From: Orenia marismortui DSM 5156
GTDB taxonomy: Bacteria > Bacillota > Halanaerobiia > Halobacteroidales > Halobacteroidaceae
DNA length: 64,000 nt
Assembly (NCBI RefSeq): GCF_000379025.1
Contig: NZ_KB900617.1
Span: 737,902 to 801,901 of the forward strand
Direction of reading: 5' to 3'
Both the position numbers and the translations under genes were made by a program. The notes under the pieces are model-generated. The model did not search any database and had not been told where the DNA came from. It saw only the letters and a list, made by a program, of their open reading frames with translations. This document shows positions 20,525 to 28,893 of this stretch, piece after piece. Numbering within the stretch: position 1 is the first letter of the stretch; each line of letters opens with the position of its first letter.

Positions 20525-20654
20525 ACAGTGTATAGTTGACAATCTACAGTATTCAAAGGGAAAAAGACTTCCCCATTCATGCTTCGCTAAAGTTAATTTA
20601 AAAATCTCCATAACTTAAGTGCTTTAAGACTTAAATCTTCTAGCTATACACTGT
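20525..20654. repeat. short inverted-repeat-bounded element between the fumarase subunit genes
   Basis: ACAGTGTATAG (20525-20535) and its exact reverse complement CTATACACTGT (20644-20654) bound a roughly 130-base non-coding stretch, which looks like a small palindromic insertion. Its left arm lies within the longer, less likely reading frame of the beta subunit. Confidence 0.5.
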
Positions 20655-20680
20655 AAACTGATCCCTCCAACTCACACTTT

Positions 20681-21526
20681 CTACAAAATTACTTCCTTAT
20701 GCCTTGCCACATGACAATTAATATTAACAACTACTGGTAATCCAGCAATATGGGTAGGATAAGTTTCAATATTTACTGCTAAAGCTGTAGTAATTCCTCC
20801 TAAACCTTGAGGTCCAATATCTAATTGATTCACCTCTTCTAATAGCTGCTGTTCTAAAATTTTAAACTTCTGATCATCATTATGAATCCCCACCGGTCTT
20901 AATAAAGATTTCTTAGCCAACAGAGCCGCCTTCTCTACTGTTCCTCCAATTCCTACTCCTACTATAATTGGTGGACAAGGGTTTGGTCCAGCCTCTCTTA
21001 CCACTTCTAAAACAAAATCCTTAAGCCCCTCTATTCCATCAGTAGGTCTCAACATCTTTAACTGACTCATGTTCTCACTACCAAAGCCTTTTGGTGCTAC
21101 TGTTATCTTTAATTTATCTCCAGACACAATTTCGGTATGGATTACTGCTGGTGTATTATCTTCTGTATTCTTTCGCTCAATTAAAGGATCATCGACTATA
21201 GACTTTCGCAAATATCCTTCTTTATAACCTTGACTTACCCCTTCGTTAATAGCTTGATATAGATCACCTTCGACAACTCTCAGATCTTGTCCTAATTCTA
21301 AGAAGATAACTGCCATCCCTGTATCCTGGCAGATTGGCACTTGATCTTCTTTGGCAATTTCAGCATTCTTGCTTAACTGCTTTAAAATCTCCTTAGCAAC
21401 TTCAGAATCTTCTCTTTCACAGGCTGCTTGGTATTCATCAGTAATATCCTCCCCTAAGTTATAGTTAGCATCAATACAAAGCTTTGCTACTACTCTACTA
21501 ATCTCCTCAGCTTTTATCTCTCTCAT
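20681..21526 (-). CDS. fumA: class I fumarate hydratase, alpha (N-terminal) subunit
   Basis: The 281-residue subunit carries the iron-sulfur cluster ligands expected of this family: Cys in 'VPICQDTGMAVIF' (about 103), in 'GPNPCPPIIVGVGIGGT' (about 180-185) and in 'VNINCHVARHKEVIL' at the C-terminus. Also present are 'TVAPKGFGSENMSQLKML' and 'GPQGLGGITTALAVNIETYP'. It works with the beta subunit 180 bases downstream. Tartrate dehydratase subunit A is a related alternative that sequence alone cannot exclude. Confidence 0.9.
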   Translation of the reverse strand: MREIKAEEISRVVAKLCIDANYNLGEDITDEYQAACEREDSEVAKEILKQLSKNAEIAKEDQVPICQDTGMAVIFLELGQDLRVVEGDLYQAINEGVSQGYKEGYLRKSIVDDPLIERKNTEDNTPAVIHTEIVSGDKLKITVAPKGFGSENMSQLKMLRPTDGIEGLKDFVLEVVREAGPNPCPPIIVGVGIGGTVEKAALLAKKSLLRPVGIHNDDQKFKILEQQLLEEVNQLDIGPQGLGGITTALAVNIETYPTHIAGLPVVVNINCHVARHKEVIL

Positions 21527-22049
21527 TTTATTACCTCACTTTTTATAATTTATAATTGATAATTAAGAATCAAATTAAAGATATTTTTTGCCACAGATAT
21601 ACGCAAATTAATTCAGAAGAGTTTTTATTTTCTATATAAAGCTAAAATTAAATATATGTACTATAATTAAACTATAGACAAAATCATATTATTAGTGATA
21701 ATACATAATCAAAAATAAAGACTCCCCTCTATACTTCTAGTTTTATAGAGGAAAGTCCTTTTGAGATTTAGGGATTAGTATAAGATATTCTTACTTTTAA
21801 AAAGCAGATAAGCTTTATTAAGTTCCTCCTAAACGAAGACCTACCTTAACTATATTTAATTTTTTAACTATATTTTGAAGTTAATAATTAATATTCAGTC
21901 TAACTCAAACTTCGCTTTCTTCCCCTGCAAAATGTGCTTGATTATATTAAAAAATTTGAATAAACTTTAACTTTTATAATTAATACATAGATTAGGTATA
22001 ATTCAAACTGCGATTGCGTTTCTTTAAAACTTAAAAACTAATCATATCT
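21527..22049. other. long intergenic stretch with one terminator-like hairpin
   Basis: I see no coding region. At 21720-21757, GACT...CCTCTATA pairs with TATAGAGG...AGTC; the minus-strand side runs into TTTATTTTTG, so it may end transcripts from the MBL-fold gene. Near 21585, a GCCACAGATATACGCAAATTA phrase resembles low-complexity intergenic repeats seen in other genomes. The rest is A/T-rich and unremarkable. Confidence 0.5.
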
Positions 22050-22790
22050 CTATATCTCATAAGTCTGCCCTACTTTGCTCAGTTCTACAGAAATATCAAC
22101 CTTTTCCATTTCCGCTTTAATATCTTCTCTAGGATAATATGCTCCTAAGTGGGTTAAAAGTAATTGTTCAGTCTTAGCTTTTACTCCAAAGTTGACTGCT
22201 TCTTTGACAGTTAGATGTCCCATATTAGTCTTCTTTTTATCCTTCTCTAATAGACTAGCTTCTGCTAATAATAAATTACTTCCATTAAGAAAAGAAATTA
22301 AATTATCATCCCATCCTGTATCTGCTGTATAAGCTAAAGTCTTATTCCCATTGCTAATCTTCATAGCATAACACTCCTTGGGATGGTTGCTCTTCTTAAA
22401 GCTAAAATCTAAATTCGCAAAATTCAACTTAGTTTCTTCATTGATAGACTGTAGATAGTACTCTTTTCCCACCTTAGCTCTAATATAATCTAGTTCTTTT
22501 CCTTCATCATAGGGTAGGTATACTGTCAAAGCTTCCTTTCTTCGACCTGCCATAATATCCAACATAATAGCATAGTGTAAGGGTAATAAATCTTCAAAAT
22601 GATCACCATGAAGATGGGAGATAACAACAGCAGTCAATTCATAATAGTTAATATGCTTGTTTAATTCCTGTAATGAGCCAGGACCGATATCTATTAATAC
22701 TTTCTGATTATCAAACTCTAGTAAGTAACTAGGACACCCTCCATCTTTGACTGGAAAAGGAGAGCGATTGCCTATAATTGTTAGCTTCAT
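22050..22790 (-). CDS. MBL-fold metallohydrolase, RNase Z-like
   Basis: This 246-residue protein has the metallo-beta-lactamase fold. 'LIDIGPGS' is near 34, the metal-binding motif 'SHLHGDHFEDLLPLHYAI' near 58-75, an 'SNHP' segment near 132, 'LAYTADTG' near 152 and 'LLLTHLGAYYP' near 213. The HxHxDH plus 'MGHLTVKEA' pattern resembles the RNase Z / YhfI group, but it is shorter than tRNase Z and lacks an obvious exosite arm, so I do not call it elaC. It stands alone with flanking non-coding DNA. Confidence 0.8.
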   Translation of the reverse strand: MKLTIIGNRSPFPVKDGGCPSYLLEFDNQKVLIDIGPGSLQELNKHINYYELTAVVISHLHGDHFEDLLPLHYAIMLDIMAGRRKEALTVYLPYDEGKELDYIRAKVGKEYYLQSINEETKLNFANLDFSFKKSNHPKECYAMKISNGNKTLAYTADTGWDDNLISFLNGSNLLLAEASLLEKDKKKTNMGHLTVKEAVNFGVKAKTEQLLLTHLGAYYPREDIKAEMEKVDISVELSKVGQTYEI

Positions 22791-22919
22791 TCTAACACCT
22801 CCGAAGTTCAGTGATGAATGACTGGTGGCTAGTAATTAGTGAATGGTGAAAACCTTTATTTATTAATTTTCCTTTTATCTATGAAAATATACTTAAGTAT
22901 ATTTTCAATTCCATAATAA

Positions 22920-22952
22920 AAAGAAAGTTTTTGAATTCAAAAACTTTCTTTT
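22920..22952 (-). terminator. terminator of the outer-membrane protein gene
   Basis: A near-perfect palindrome AAAGAAAGTTTTTGAATTCAAAAACTTTCTTT has A/T tracts on both sides, 17 bases after the gene's stop on the minus strand. Confidence 0.85.
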
Positions 22953-22968
22953 TATTAATATTTATAAT

Positions 22969-23706
22969 TTAAATTCCGAAAGTCAATCTAAAGCTTATTG
23001 TTGGTCCCGCAAAATTATCTAAGGAGTTATCTAAATTATAACCATTTAAATCCCAATTATCTTGTAAATTATGAGTTAACATATAACCTAATGATAAATC
23101 ATAAGCAATAGTAGAAGTTAACTGTTGATAAAACTTGATTCTTGGCTCTAATAAAATAAAGTCCTCTTCCAAAGAGGTACCCGTTGCTCGCCCAACTGCA
23201 TCATTAAGATCATTGGCCCTATAATGAAGCAGATTCAATTCAGTCTTACCAAAAGCAATTCCAGTACCTAAAGATAGATCAATGTTTCTTTTCATATAAA
23301 TACCTCGCTCATAAAGTACTCCACCATAGTTCATCTCTAAATCTACTCTTTCTCCACTCTTAGCTATACTTTCAGTATTTCCATGTAAAAAATATGCTCC
23401 AAACCGATTTCCTTCTCTCACCCCTGCTATAGCCTCAATCCCGATAACATTCATTTCATTATCTAATTGTCTAAAATTCTGATTAGAACTTTTTAATATT
23501 TGATTTAAATCATGAAGATTCAACTTAATAATCCCTACTCTAATTCCAACTCCAGCTCTAACATATAATGGTAAGTTGTTCTTTTTATCAAGATTGATAT
23601 CTATTTCTTTCATAGTTTGACTACTATTATCTTCAGCTTTAACATAGCTTGGAAAAATGCCAAAAAATAAAATCAATACTACTAATGAAATAACGATTCT
23701 TTTCAT
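22969..23706 (-). CDS. probable outer-membrane beta-barrel protein
   Basis: This 245-residue protein has a clear signal peptide (MKRIVISLVVLILFFGIFPS, cleavage likely after 'VKA' near residue 24). The rest alternates polar and hydrophobic residues, with 'LYVRAGVGIRVGIIKLNLHD', 'FGAYFLHGNTES' and 'YDLSLGYMLTHN', and ends 'AGPTISFRLTFGI', like the amphipathic last strand of an outer-membrane barrel. I do not recognise a named family. It follows the bamA gene on the same strand but has its own terminator. Confidence 0.7.
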   Translation of the reverse strand: MKRIVISLVVLILFFGIFPSYVKAEDNSSQTMKEIDINLDKKNNLPLYVRAGVGIRVGIIKLNLHDLNQILKSSNQNFRQLDNEMNVIGIEAIAGVREGNRFGAYFLHGNTESIAKSGERVDLEMNYGGVLYERGIYMKRNIDLSLGTGIAFGKTELNLLHYRANDLNDAVGRATGTSLEEDFILLEPRIKFYQQLTSTIAYDLSLGYMLTHNLQDNWDLNGYNLDNSLDNFAGPTISFRLTFGI

Positions 23707-23808
23707 TTCTTCACCTCTTTTAATCCTACATATTGCTTTATTCTAGAAGAACTATTTTAACTTTGTTAAGAAATTTATCCACTAAGCTCTTTCATACTTA
23801 AATAGTAT

Positions 23809-23845
23809 AAAAGCTAATCTGTCAATATTGACAGATTAGCTTTTA
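23809..23845 (-). terminator. terminator after bamA
   Basis: AAAAGCTAATCTGTCAA / TTGACAGATTAGCTTTT forms a perfect palindrome just past the bamA stop, with T tracts on both strands. Confidence 0.9.
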
Positions 23846-23853
23846 TATCTTAG

Positions 23854-25575
23854 CTAGAAACTAGTACCGACTTTAAATGTAATTTCATCTTTATGGTCTG
23901 CATCACCTTCTGGTGCATAACCATAGTCAAAGCCCAATTCTGCTCCCAACACAGGAACGAAGAATCTTACTCCTACTCCAACAGAATAATTTAAATCATT
24001 TAAACTTATATCATTGTCTTTAAAGGTACGCCCTACATCGGTAAATAATACACCTCTCACCGCTTTATAGAGATCAACTCTATATTCTATACTGCCCAAT
24101 AGCATAGAATCACCTTTGAATCCATCTGTACCTCCATAATAACTACTATCATAACCACGCACTCCATCAAGTAAGTTAGGCTTTAATTTATAACTTTTAT
24201 AGTTTGGTAACTTTCCATCACTAGCACCTACCTTCATTCTAATAGCCCAACTACTTTTTTCACCTGCTTCAAAGTAGTTTCTAAGATCCAAGTAACTTTT
24301 TAGAAAGTCATTATCACCATTAAATCCTGCTTTTTCAATTCTAAACTCTTGTCTGCTTCCTGATCTAGGATGAAGATAATTATCTCTCAAATCTCGAATA
24401 GTAGTCATAGCTATACTTCTAGTATTTTCATAAGGATCATCTTCTATTTTAGTATCATCATACCCAAAATTTAAATAACCTCGTATATTTTCTGCTAACT
24501 CTCTACCAAATTGAATATCTACCCCTTTTTCTTTAATATCTCTATCCACTCTAGTAGAACTTCCTATACTATCTAAGCCTCCATCACTTATACTAGTACT
24601 TTCCTCTGTCATTTCATGGTATAGATTAATATTAAAACTAGTCTTACTTTCAAAGATCCAAGGATCATAAAAATCTAGATTATAATCGGTAACATCACTT
24701 CCCGCTTCAAAATCTAAAGTAAGTTTCTGCCCCTTACCAAACATATTATGTTTCTCTAACATAATGTTCCCTACAGCGCCACCTTCGGCTGAATCCTTTA
24801 CTCCAAATACCGTTCTTCCATTTATAGGTTTGTTAAGATTCAAGTTAACATCTATCGCTTGAGGATCATTTTCTACCTGATCAAACTCTGGCTTTATCTC
24901 CTCAAAATATTTTAGCCTTTGAAGCTTAGAAATATCTTTTCTAACATCATTAATATTAAATACTTCTCCTTCTTTCATAGATAACTGCCTTCTAATAACA
25001 TAATCCTTGGTATCATCTTCAGGATTAATTCTAATCTTGTTTAATCTTCCTTCATCTATGATTATATTTAATTTGTCTTCTTCCATCTTAACATCTACAA
25101 TTCTTCCTAAAACAAAACCTTGATCATAATAATATTTATTTATTGCTTCTCTATCTTGATTTAAATCTTTGAAATTTAGAATTTGACCAGTTTTAATACT
25201 TAATAAACTTCTTAATTCACCATCACTAACTTCTTTATTACCTTTAATAACTATCTTAGTTAAAATAGGATTTTCATCAACCTTAAAAACCACCTGTACT
25301 CCACTTTGATAATTCTTAAAAAGTATTTGGATATTAGAGAAATATCCTAAATTATAGATTGCTTTCATATCTTTTCTTAATTGCTCATTAGAAATTTGAT
25401 CTCCGACTTTAGTCTTTACTTGCTCTAAAATCTTTTGCTCCTCAATAGATTTATTTCCTGATACAGCAAGATCTGTAATAACATTATAGTTAGTATTATT
25501 AGCCATAACTTGATTAGAATTAATCAGAATAATAGATACTAGTATGAATAATATCCCAAATTTCTTAAACATCAT
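23854..25575 (-). CDS. bamA: BamA/Omp85-family outer-membrane assembly protein with three POTRA domains
   Basis: The 573-residue protein has a signal peptide (about 1-25) and three POTRA repeats (about 29-102, 103-176 and 177-250, each starting like 'ITDLAVSGNKSIEEQKI' or 'LTKIVIKGNKEVSDGEL'). A roughly 320-residue barrel follows. It contains 'NMFGKGQKLTLDFEAGSD', the loop-6 motif VRGYDSS (about 470), 'SIEYRVDLYKAVRGVLFTD' and a C-terminal 'ITFKVGTSF' ending in Phe. Omp85 proteins insert beta-barrels into outer membranes, so this gene is direct evidence for a diderm envelope. Proteobacterial BamA has five POTRA domains, so three is short. A related TamA/TPS-like role is possible. Confidence 0.88.
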   Translation of the reverse strand: MMFKKFGILFILVSIILINSNQVMANNTNYNVITDLAVSGNKSIEEQKILEQVKTKVGDQISNEQLRKDMKAIYNLGYFSNIQILFKNYQSGVQVVFKVDENPILTKIVIKGNKEVSDGELRSLLSIKTGQILNFKDLNQDREAINKYYYDQGFVLGRIVDVKMEEDKLNIIIDEGRLNKIRINPEDDTKDYVIRRQLSMKEGEVFNINDVRKDISKLQRLKYFEEIKPEFDQVENDPQAIDVNLNLNKPINGRTVFGVKDSAEGGAVGNIMLEKHNMFGKGQKLTLDFEAGSDVTDYNLDFYDPWIFESKTSFNINLYHEMTEESTSISDGGLDSIGSSTRVDRDIKEKGVDIQFGRELAENIRGYLNFGYDDTKIEDDPYENTRSIAMTTIRDLRDNYLHPRSGSRQEFRIEKAGFNGDNDFLKSYLDLRNYFEAGEKSSWAIRMKVGASDGKLPNYKSYKLKPNLLDGVRGYDSSYYGGTDGFKGDSMLLGSIEYRVDLYKAVRGVLFTDVGRTFKDNDISLNDLNYSVGVGVRFFVPVLGAELGFDYGYAPEGDADHKDEITFKVGTSF

Positions 25576-25819
25576 ATGCCCCCTTTAACTATTTCCCCTT
25601 TATATAATAATGAAAATCTTATCTTTAATAATTATAGTTAATCTAAAAAAGCAGGATTACTCACCTCTTTCTTAGTAAAATCATTTGATTTAAAGCTTTT
25701 ATTATATATAGATTTTTATATTAATCATAATACTAATATAATTAATTCTACATTTAATCCCTTCTACCTGCTTATTACTCAAATGAAAAGTAATACTTTT
25801 ATAGTAAATAAAGTTAATT
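25576..25819. other. A/T-rich upstream region of bamA
   Basis: I see no open frame and no clear terminator. This 244-base stretch separates the bamA start from the structured repeat at 25820 and presumably holds the bamA promoter, but I could not fix one. Confidence 0.4.
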
Positions 25820-26157
25820 CTTAGTTTCAAAGGGATCTTATGCCAAGTCGATTCGGTAGTACCACGATCAGCATTGCGTAATTAATATAGAAGATCGTGG
25901 TTATGCCAAGTCGATTCGGTAGTACCATGATCAACATTGCGTAATTAATATAGAAGATCGTGGTTCTCTCCCCTTAAAACTTAGTACCAAATACCCCAAG
26001 AGCCCTCCTAAAGGATAACCTAAAAAAAGCCACTGAGAGTTAGGAGGCCTCGATGACCTTGCTAAAGTATGACCCAAAGAACTAGCCTTCATACTGGTTC
26101 AACATTTCGTAATTAAAATTGAAGAAGCAGTATTAGAGTCCCTAGGTATCGGATAAA
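25820..26157. repeat. structured interspersed repeat, copy 1 (two 63-bp tandem modules plus a diverged third)
   Basis: Two 63-base modules (25838-25900 and 25901-25963) differ at only two positions; each begins TTATGCCAAGTCGATTCGGT and ends in a hairpin CCAYGATC...GATCGTGG around a 23-base loop with RCATTGCGTAATTAATATAG. An outer inverted repeat (25820-25835 with 25969-25984, 13 of 16 paired) encloses them. A third, diverged module at about 26069-26133 keeps TATG, CAACATTTCGTAATTAA and a stem ATACTG/CAGTAT. It is overlapped by AGTATGA (26066-26072) / TCATACT (26089-26095). CCTCCTAA (26004-26011) pairs with TTAGGAGG (26040-26047). Copy 2 is at 63317-63577 in the same orientation. No protein is encoded. 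It could be a non-coding RNA gene or a non-autonomous mobile element. Confidence 0.85.
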
Positions 26158-26265
26158 ATTAGACAAGAATCAAAATTCTTCTCTTTATATATTTTAACGT
26201 TTACTTTTTAATATGGCAAATAATTCATAAAATAATCTATAAATTAATTTGTGTTAATAATTAAC

Positions 26266-27012
26266 TCAAATTAATTTCCCTATCCTCTTCAAATTTTCTA
26301 AATGAACCTTTCTATATTTAAAATCTAAATACTCTTCTATATCTCCTGTTATAATATTATTGATATAAGTTATATTCTCTTTAATTAAAGACTTATTACT
26401 AATCTCTCCATGACCAGGAATTACCTTTTTTATATCTAAGTTCAGATACTTTTCTAATGTATCTTTATAATCATAAATATTATCTGCTTGAAAATAAGGA
26501 ATAGGATATTCAACATTATCGCCTGAAAATAACACTTTATCAACCAAATCTATACAACTGGCTGAACCATTTGTATGGCCTGGACTATGAAAAAATTCTA
26601 CACCTTCTTCTTCAAAGGATATCTTATTATCAAAAGTAAGATTAGAAGGAATAATTTCAACATCTCCCCTTTTATATTCAGAGTATACTTCTAGCTCCTT
26701 CTCTCCCTCTCTTATTATATTGTTTCTACATAACTTATGAGAAATAATTATATTTTCTTCAAAAATACAGTTTCCCCAAATATGGTCCCAATCATAATGT
26801 GAATTAAATATAATTATTATTTTATTAGGAAAATTAATATCTATGTAATTTTTTACTTCTTTCATTGAATCAGGACCTAAAAAGGTATCACAAACAAAAA
26901 CATAATTTTTAGTATTAATTAAATATACATTGGTTGTTACCCCAAATCCTGTATCTTGTAGATAGAAAAACTTAAATAATACTCCCCTATTTCCCACTTT
27001 CTTAATTTCCAA
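26266..27012 (-). CDS. MBL-fold metallo-hydrolase (glyoxalase II-like)
   Basis: From the chosen start the protein has 248 residues. Motifs are 'NSHYDWDHIWGN' (the HxHxDH motif with Tyr-Asp-Trp in the variable places), 'FHSPGHTNGSASC', 'LFSGDNVEYPIPYFQ' and 'VIPGHGEIS', the usual five metal-ligand regions of MBL-fold hydrolases. The open frame extends up to 27129, but I prefer the TTG at 27012: GGGGAG lies 7 bases before it, and the 39 residues upstream are Ile/Leu/Asn/Lys-rich, unlike a family N-terminus. It follows the folate operon's terminator. Substrate unknown. Confidence 0.75.
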   Translation of the reverse strand: MEIKKVGNRGVLFKFFYLQDTGFGVTTNVYLINTKNYVFVCDTFLGPDSMKEVKNYIDINFPNKIIIIFNSHYDWDHIWGNCIFEENIIISHKLCRNNIIREGEKELEVYSEYKRGDVEIIPSNLTFDNKISFEEEGVEFFHSPGHTNGSASCIDLVDKVLFSGDNVEYPIPYFQADNIYDYKDTLEKYLNLDIKKVIPGHGEISNKSLIKENITYINNIITGDIEEYLDFKYRKVHLENLKRIGKLI

Positions 27013-27142
27013 TTTAATCTCCCCAATCTTAAAAATGATATATAGTTTTAGCTTTAATAATATATTATTGTAATTATTAATTTCTATATTGAATTTTATA
27101 CTACCTCTTTTAAATAAAGCATATATCAAATTTATATAAAAA

Positions 27143-27166
27143 AGATTTCACATATTTGTGAAATCT
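27143..27166 (-). terminator. terminator of the folate operon
   Basis: AGATTTCAC-ATATTT-GTGAAATCT followed by TTTTTTATAT on the minus strand. It overlaps the folK stop codon. Confidence 0.9.
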
Positions 27167-27654
27167 TCAAAAATAGATTCTCTATATAGTTTAACTCCAG
27201 CATTAACATTATTATTTATCAATTCATCAATCTTTTTATTACTTATAGTTAACTTCTTATCTAAATCTCTTAAGGGAATTAAGACAAAATTCCTTTCTGC
27301 TATTCTTGGATGAGGTATAGTTAAATCTTCTTCACTAAGATTAACATTATCATAAAGTAAAATATCTACATCAATAGTTCTTGGTCCCCATCTAACTTTT
27401 CTCTTTCTTTTTAACTCTTTTTCCACAGCTTGACATTCTGCTAATAGCTGATAAGGGCTTAAAGCTGTCTCTAACTTCAGACACATATTTAGGAAATTAT
27501 CCTGTTCAGTGTAACCCCATGGCTCTGTTTCATATATCTTAGACAATAGCAACACCTTAGTCTGTGGAAAATCTTTGATTAAACTTATTGCTTGGCGCAA
27601 ATTATCCTTTCTGTCACCTACATTAGTACCTAATCCTAGATAGGAATTAATCAC
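27148..27654 (-). CDS. folK: HPPK, 6-hydroxymethyl-7,8-dihydropterin pyrophosphokinase
   Basis: The 168-residue enzyme transfers pyrophosphate from ATP to hydroxymethyl-dihydropterin. Signatures: N-terminal 'YLGLGTNVGDRKDNLRQAI', 'YETEPWGYTEQDNFLNMCL' and 'KVRWGPRTIDVDILLYDNV', followed by 'TIPHPRIAERNFVLIPL'. It is the last gene of the folE-folP-folB-folK operon and starts 5 bases after folB. Confidence 0.97.
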   Translation of the reverse strand: MINSYLGLGTNVGDRKDNLRQAISLIKDFPQTKVLLLSKIYETEPWGYTEQDNFLNMCLKLETALSPYQLLAECQAVEKELKRKRKVRWGPRTIDVDILLYDNVNLSEEDLTIPHPRIAERNFVLIPLRDLDKKLTISNKKIDELINNNVNAGVKLYRESIFEDFTNM

Positions 27655-27659
27655 TTCAA

Positions 27660-28031
27660 CTACTCCTCTCTAATTCTTTTTCTTCTAATCTCTACTCCTA
27701 CATAATCAAAAATTCCTGGAATAGGAGCTTCAGGTTTTTTTACTCTTAGCGTTACCTCTTCCACCTTAGGAAATTCTTTTAGAACTTTAGCTGCTATTCT
27801 TTCAGCTAAAGCTTCAAGCAACTGATATTTCTCTTCTTCACATATCTCTTTTACCACTTCATAGACCAATGCATAATTTACTGACCGATCTAAATCATCA
27901 CTTTCTCCTGCCGCCTCTAAGTCAGCAGCTAATTCTAAATCTATAAAGAACTTTTGCCCCAAGTTATTCTCTTCTTCTAAAACGCCATGATAACCATAAA
28001 ACGATAAATTATTAAGAAGAATTTTATCCAT
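27660..28031 (-). CDS. folB: dihydroneopterin aldolase
   Basis: The 123-residue enzyme cleaves dihydroneopterin to hydroxymethyl-dihydropterin. It has 'NLSFYGYHGVLEEENNLGQK' at the N-terminus, the active-site 'LEALAERIAAKVL' helix and 'VTLRVKKPEAPIPGIFDYVGV' near the end. It sits between folP and folK. Confidence 0.97.
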   Translation of the reverse strand: MDKILLNNLSFYGYHGVLEEENNLGQKFFIDLELAADLEAAGESDDLDRSVNYALVYEVVKEICEEEKYQLLEALAERIAAKVLKEFPKVEEVTLRVKKPEAPIPGIFDYVGVEIRRKRIREE

Positions 28032-28066
28032 AGTTTCACCTCATAAATAATTTAAATTTTCAATTC

Positions 28067-28864
28067 TCAATTATTCTTTCTAACTATTGCATCCGTTACT
28101 TTTGCTGCTCGAAGGTTCTCTTTAATATCATGTACTCTAACTATATCTACCCCTTGCATAATTCCCATAACTGTAGTAGCTACTGTACCTTCTACTCTCT
28201 CCTTAGGTGGCAAATCCAGTATATGACCTATCATCGATTTTCTAGAAGTACCAAGTAGGACTGGATATCCTAAATTCTTTAATTCTGATATATTTCTCAT
28301 AATCTCTAAATTCTCTTCTTGAGTAGTACCAAAACCAACTCCAGGATCCAATATTATATTACTATCCTTAACTCCTGCCTGCTTAGCCACCTTAATACTT
28401 CTATTTAAAAAATCAGTCATAGCTTCCATAATACTAGTTCTCTCTTTATTACCACGAGCATTATACATTATTATTATTGGAATATCATACTCAGATACTA
28501 CTTCTGCCATCTTTTCATCCCATTGCAAGCCCCAAACATCATTAATTATATCTACACCTATTTCTAAAACTGCCTTAGCCACTTCTGGCTTATATGTATC
28601 AATCGAGATTGGAATACTAACCTTATCTTTAATAGCCTTAATTACAGGCTTCAATCTCTTTATCTCTTCTTTAGCTGATACTTTTTCTGCCCCTGGTCTA
28701 GTAGATTCAGCTCCAATATCAATAATATCTGCCCCCTGCTCAACCATCTGCTGGGCACGATAGATAGCATCTTCTAGATCAAAATAGTCACCCCCATCAG
28801 AAAAACTATCAGGAGTAACATTTAAGATTCCCATGATATGAGTTCTTGTACCAAACTTAAACAT
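28067..28864 (-). CDS. folP: dihydropteroate synthase
   Basis: The 265-residue TIM-barrel enzyme joins pABA to the pterin pyrophosphate. Motifs: 'IMGILNVTPDSFSDGGDYFD', 'GADIIDIGAESTRPGAEKVS', 'SIDTYKPEVAKAVLEIGVDI' and 'DPGVGFGTTQEENLEIM', ending near 'VRVHDIKENLRAAKV'. I chose the ATG at 28864 because AAAGGAG lies 7 bases before it; the 18 extra residues of the longer frame come from a palindromic spacer. Confidence 0.96.
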   Translation of the reverse strand: MFKFGTRTHIMGILNVTPDSFSDGGDYFDLEDAIYRAQQMVEQGADIIDIGAESTRPGAEKVSAKEEIKRLKPVIKAIKDKVSIPISIDTYKPEVAKAVLEIGVDIINDVWGLQWDEKMAEVVSEYDIPIIIMYNARGNKERTSIMEAMTDFLNRSIKVAKQAGVKDSNIILDPGVGFGTTQEENLEIMRNISELKNLGYPVLLGTSRKSMIGHILDLPPKERVEGTVATTVMGIMQGVDIVRVHDIKENLRAAKVTDAIVRKNN

Positions 28865-28893
28865 ATTATCAACTCCTTTCTTAAGTACAGTAA

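Noticed and set aside
21720..21757. Small RNA gene
   Set aside because: The hairpin with flanking T-rich tract is adequately explained as a terminator; no promoter or further structure was seen.
25838..25963. Possible CRISPR array in the tandem 63-base repeats
   Set aside because: Only two directly abutting units with no unique spacers between them and no cas genes in the window.
25820..26157. Integron attC site or IS end
   Set aside because: No GTTRRRY/RYYYAAC core pair in the right places, no integrase or transposase in the window, and the conserved part is the loop rather than the termini.
27013..27129. N-terminal extension of the MBL-fold gene
   Set aside because: The residues are Ile/Asn/Lys-rich with no family similarity and no ribosome site, while a TTG with a good site follows at 27012.
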